A DNA stretch of 16,495 nt from Thiotrichaceae bacterium. GTDB taxonomy: Bacteria > Pseudomonadota > Gammaproteobacteria > Thiotrichales > Thiotrichaceae. Positions 16,296 through 16,495 of this stretch are shown here, one piece after another. Made by a program: the position numbers and the translations under genes. The first letter of the stretch is position 1, and each line of letters begins with the position of its first letter. The notes beneath the pieces are model-generated. The model saw nothing but the letters and a program-made list of their open reading frames with translations, searched no databases and was not told the DNA's origin. The stretch is from NCBI GenBank assembly GCA_027024625.1, contig JALVRY010000178.1, positions 1 through 16,495 on the forward strand, in the 5' to 3' direction.

Positions 16296-16495
16296 CACAT
16301 AAGGGCTAGATTGAAGCATAGAAATACAACAACTTAGAGAGAAAAAGGAATAAACAGAGTTTAGAGTTTAGAATATTCTTATATTGATCAATGCAATAGG
16401 CGGCCTTTCTAAAGCACTTTCTCAACAGAAAAAGAATTTTATTAAGAAGAATTAACAAACGGTTGACACCATTCACCCTAAGAAGCGGGCAATTG
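16296..16495. other. Gene-free AT-rich region upstream of the mraZ promoter
   Basis: No credible ORF, RNA gene or terminator is visible on either strand before the window edge. Minor features are two tandem AGAGTTT units (about 16356-16369) running into the perfect palindrome AGAATATTCT (16370-16379), and a second 10-bp palindrome, ATTGATCAAT (16383-16392). A plus-strand TTGACA at 16463-16468 has no good -10 partner before the edge. The palindromes might be regulator sites, but they match no binding site I can name with confidence. Confidence 0.5.

Noticed and set aside
16463-16495. Plus-strand TTGACA suggesting a divergent promoter at the right edge
   Set aside because: No -10-like hexamer occurs at suitable spacing before the window ends, so it cannot be supported here.
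1-16495. An undescribed multi-gene system, mobile element, CRISPR array or RNA gene
   Set aside because: Every gene longer than 25 codons belongs to the known dcw cluster in its standard order. There are no repeat arrays, transposase fragments, terminal inverted repeats or tRNA/rRNA-like stretches.

Overview
The window holds one long minus-strand cluster, the dcw (division and cell wall) locus of a Gram-negative bacterium. In transcription order (right to left) it reads mraZ, rsmH, ftsL, ftsI, murE, murF, mraY, murD, ftsW, murG, murC, ddl, ftsQ, a possible 25-codon ORF, ftsA and ftsZ (cut by the left edge). This order matches the classical gammaproteobacterial (E. coli-type) cluster, with no murB between murC and ddl. 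FtsA, FtsZ, MraY and RsmH resemble Pseudomonas/E. coli-type proteins, MurE carries the DNPR motif of meso-diaminopimelate enzymes, and base composition is moderately AT-rich. I infer a gammaproteobacterium of moderate G+C; I cannot name a genus from this window alone.

Right edge (about 16195-16495): a gene-free upstream region with a good sigma70-type promoter (CTGACA, 16 bp, TATATT). Just downstream of its predicted start lies a ladder of TGGGG-type boxes at about 10-bp intervals, which looks like the operator of the first gene product, MraZ. Middle (2729-16194): twelve genes packed almost without spacers. Most junctions are ATGA/GTGA/TTGA or TAATG overlaps, so translational coupling is likely throughout. 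Left part (1-2724): ftsQ, ftsA and ftsZ. The ftsQ-ftsA junction is unusual: a 25-codon ORF is linked by ATGA overlaps to both neighbours.

The genes form one pathway plus one machine. MurC, MurD, MurE and MurF build UDP-MurNAc-pentapeptide in the cytoplasm, with Ddl supplying D-Ala-D-Ala. MraY and MurG make lipid I and lipid II. FtsW polymerises glycan and FtsI crosslinks it at the septum, under FtsQ/FtsL control. FtsA tethers the FtsZ ring to the membrane. RsmH methylates 16S rRNA and MraZ regulates the operon.

No mobile element, CRISPR array, tRNA or rRNA is visible. This is a conserved housekeeping region, and I see no undescribed multi-gene system. The points worth a second look are the MraZ operator ladder, the small ftsQ-ftsA ORF, a charged insertion in FtsI, and the non-ATG starts of mraZ, ftsL and ftsI.
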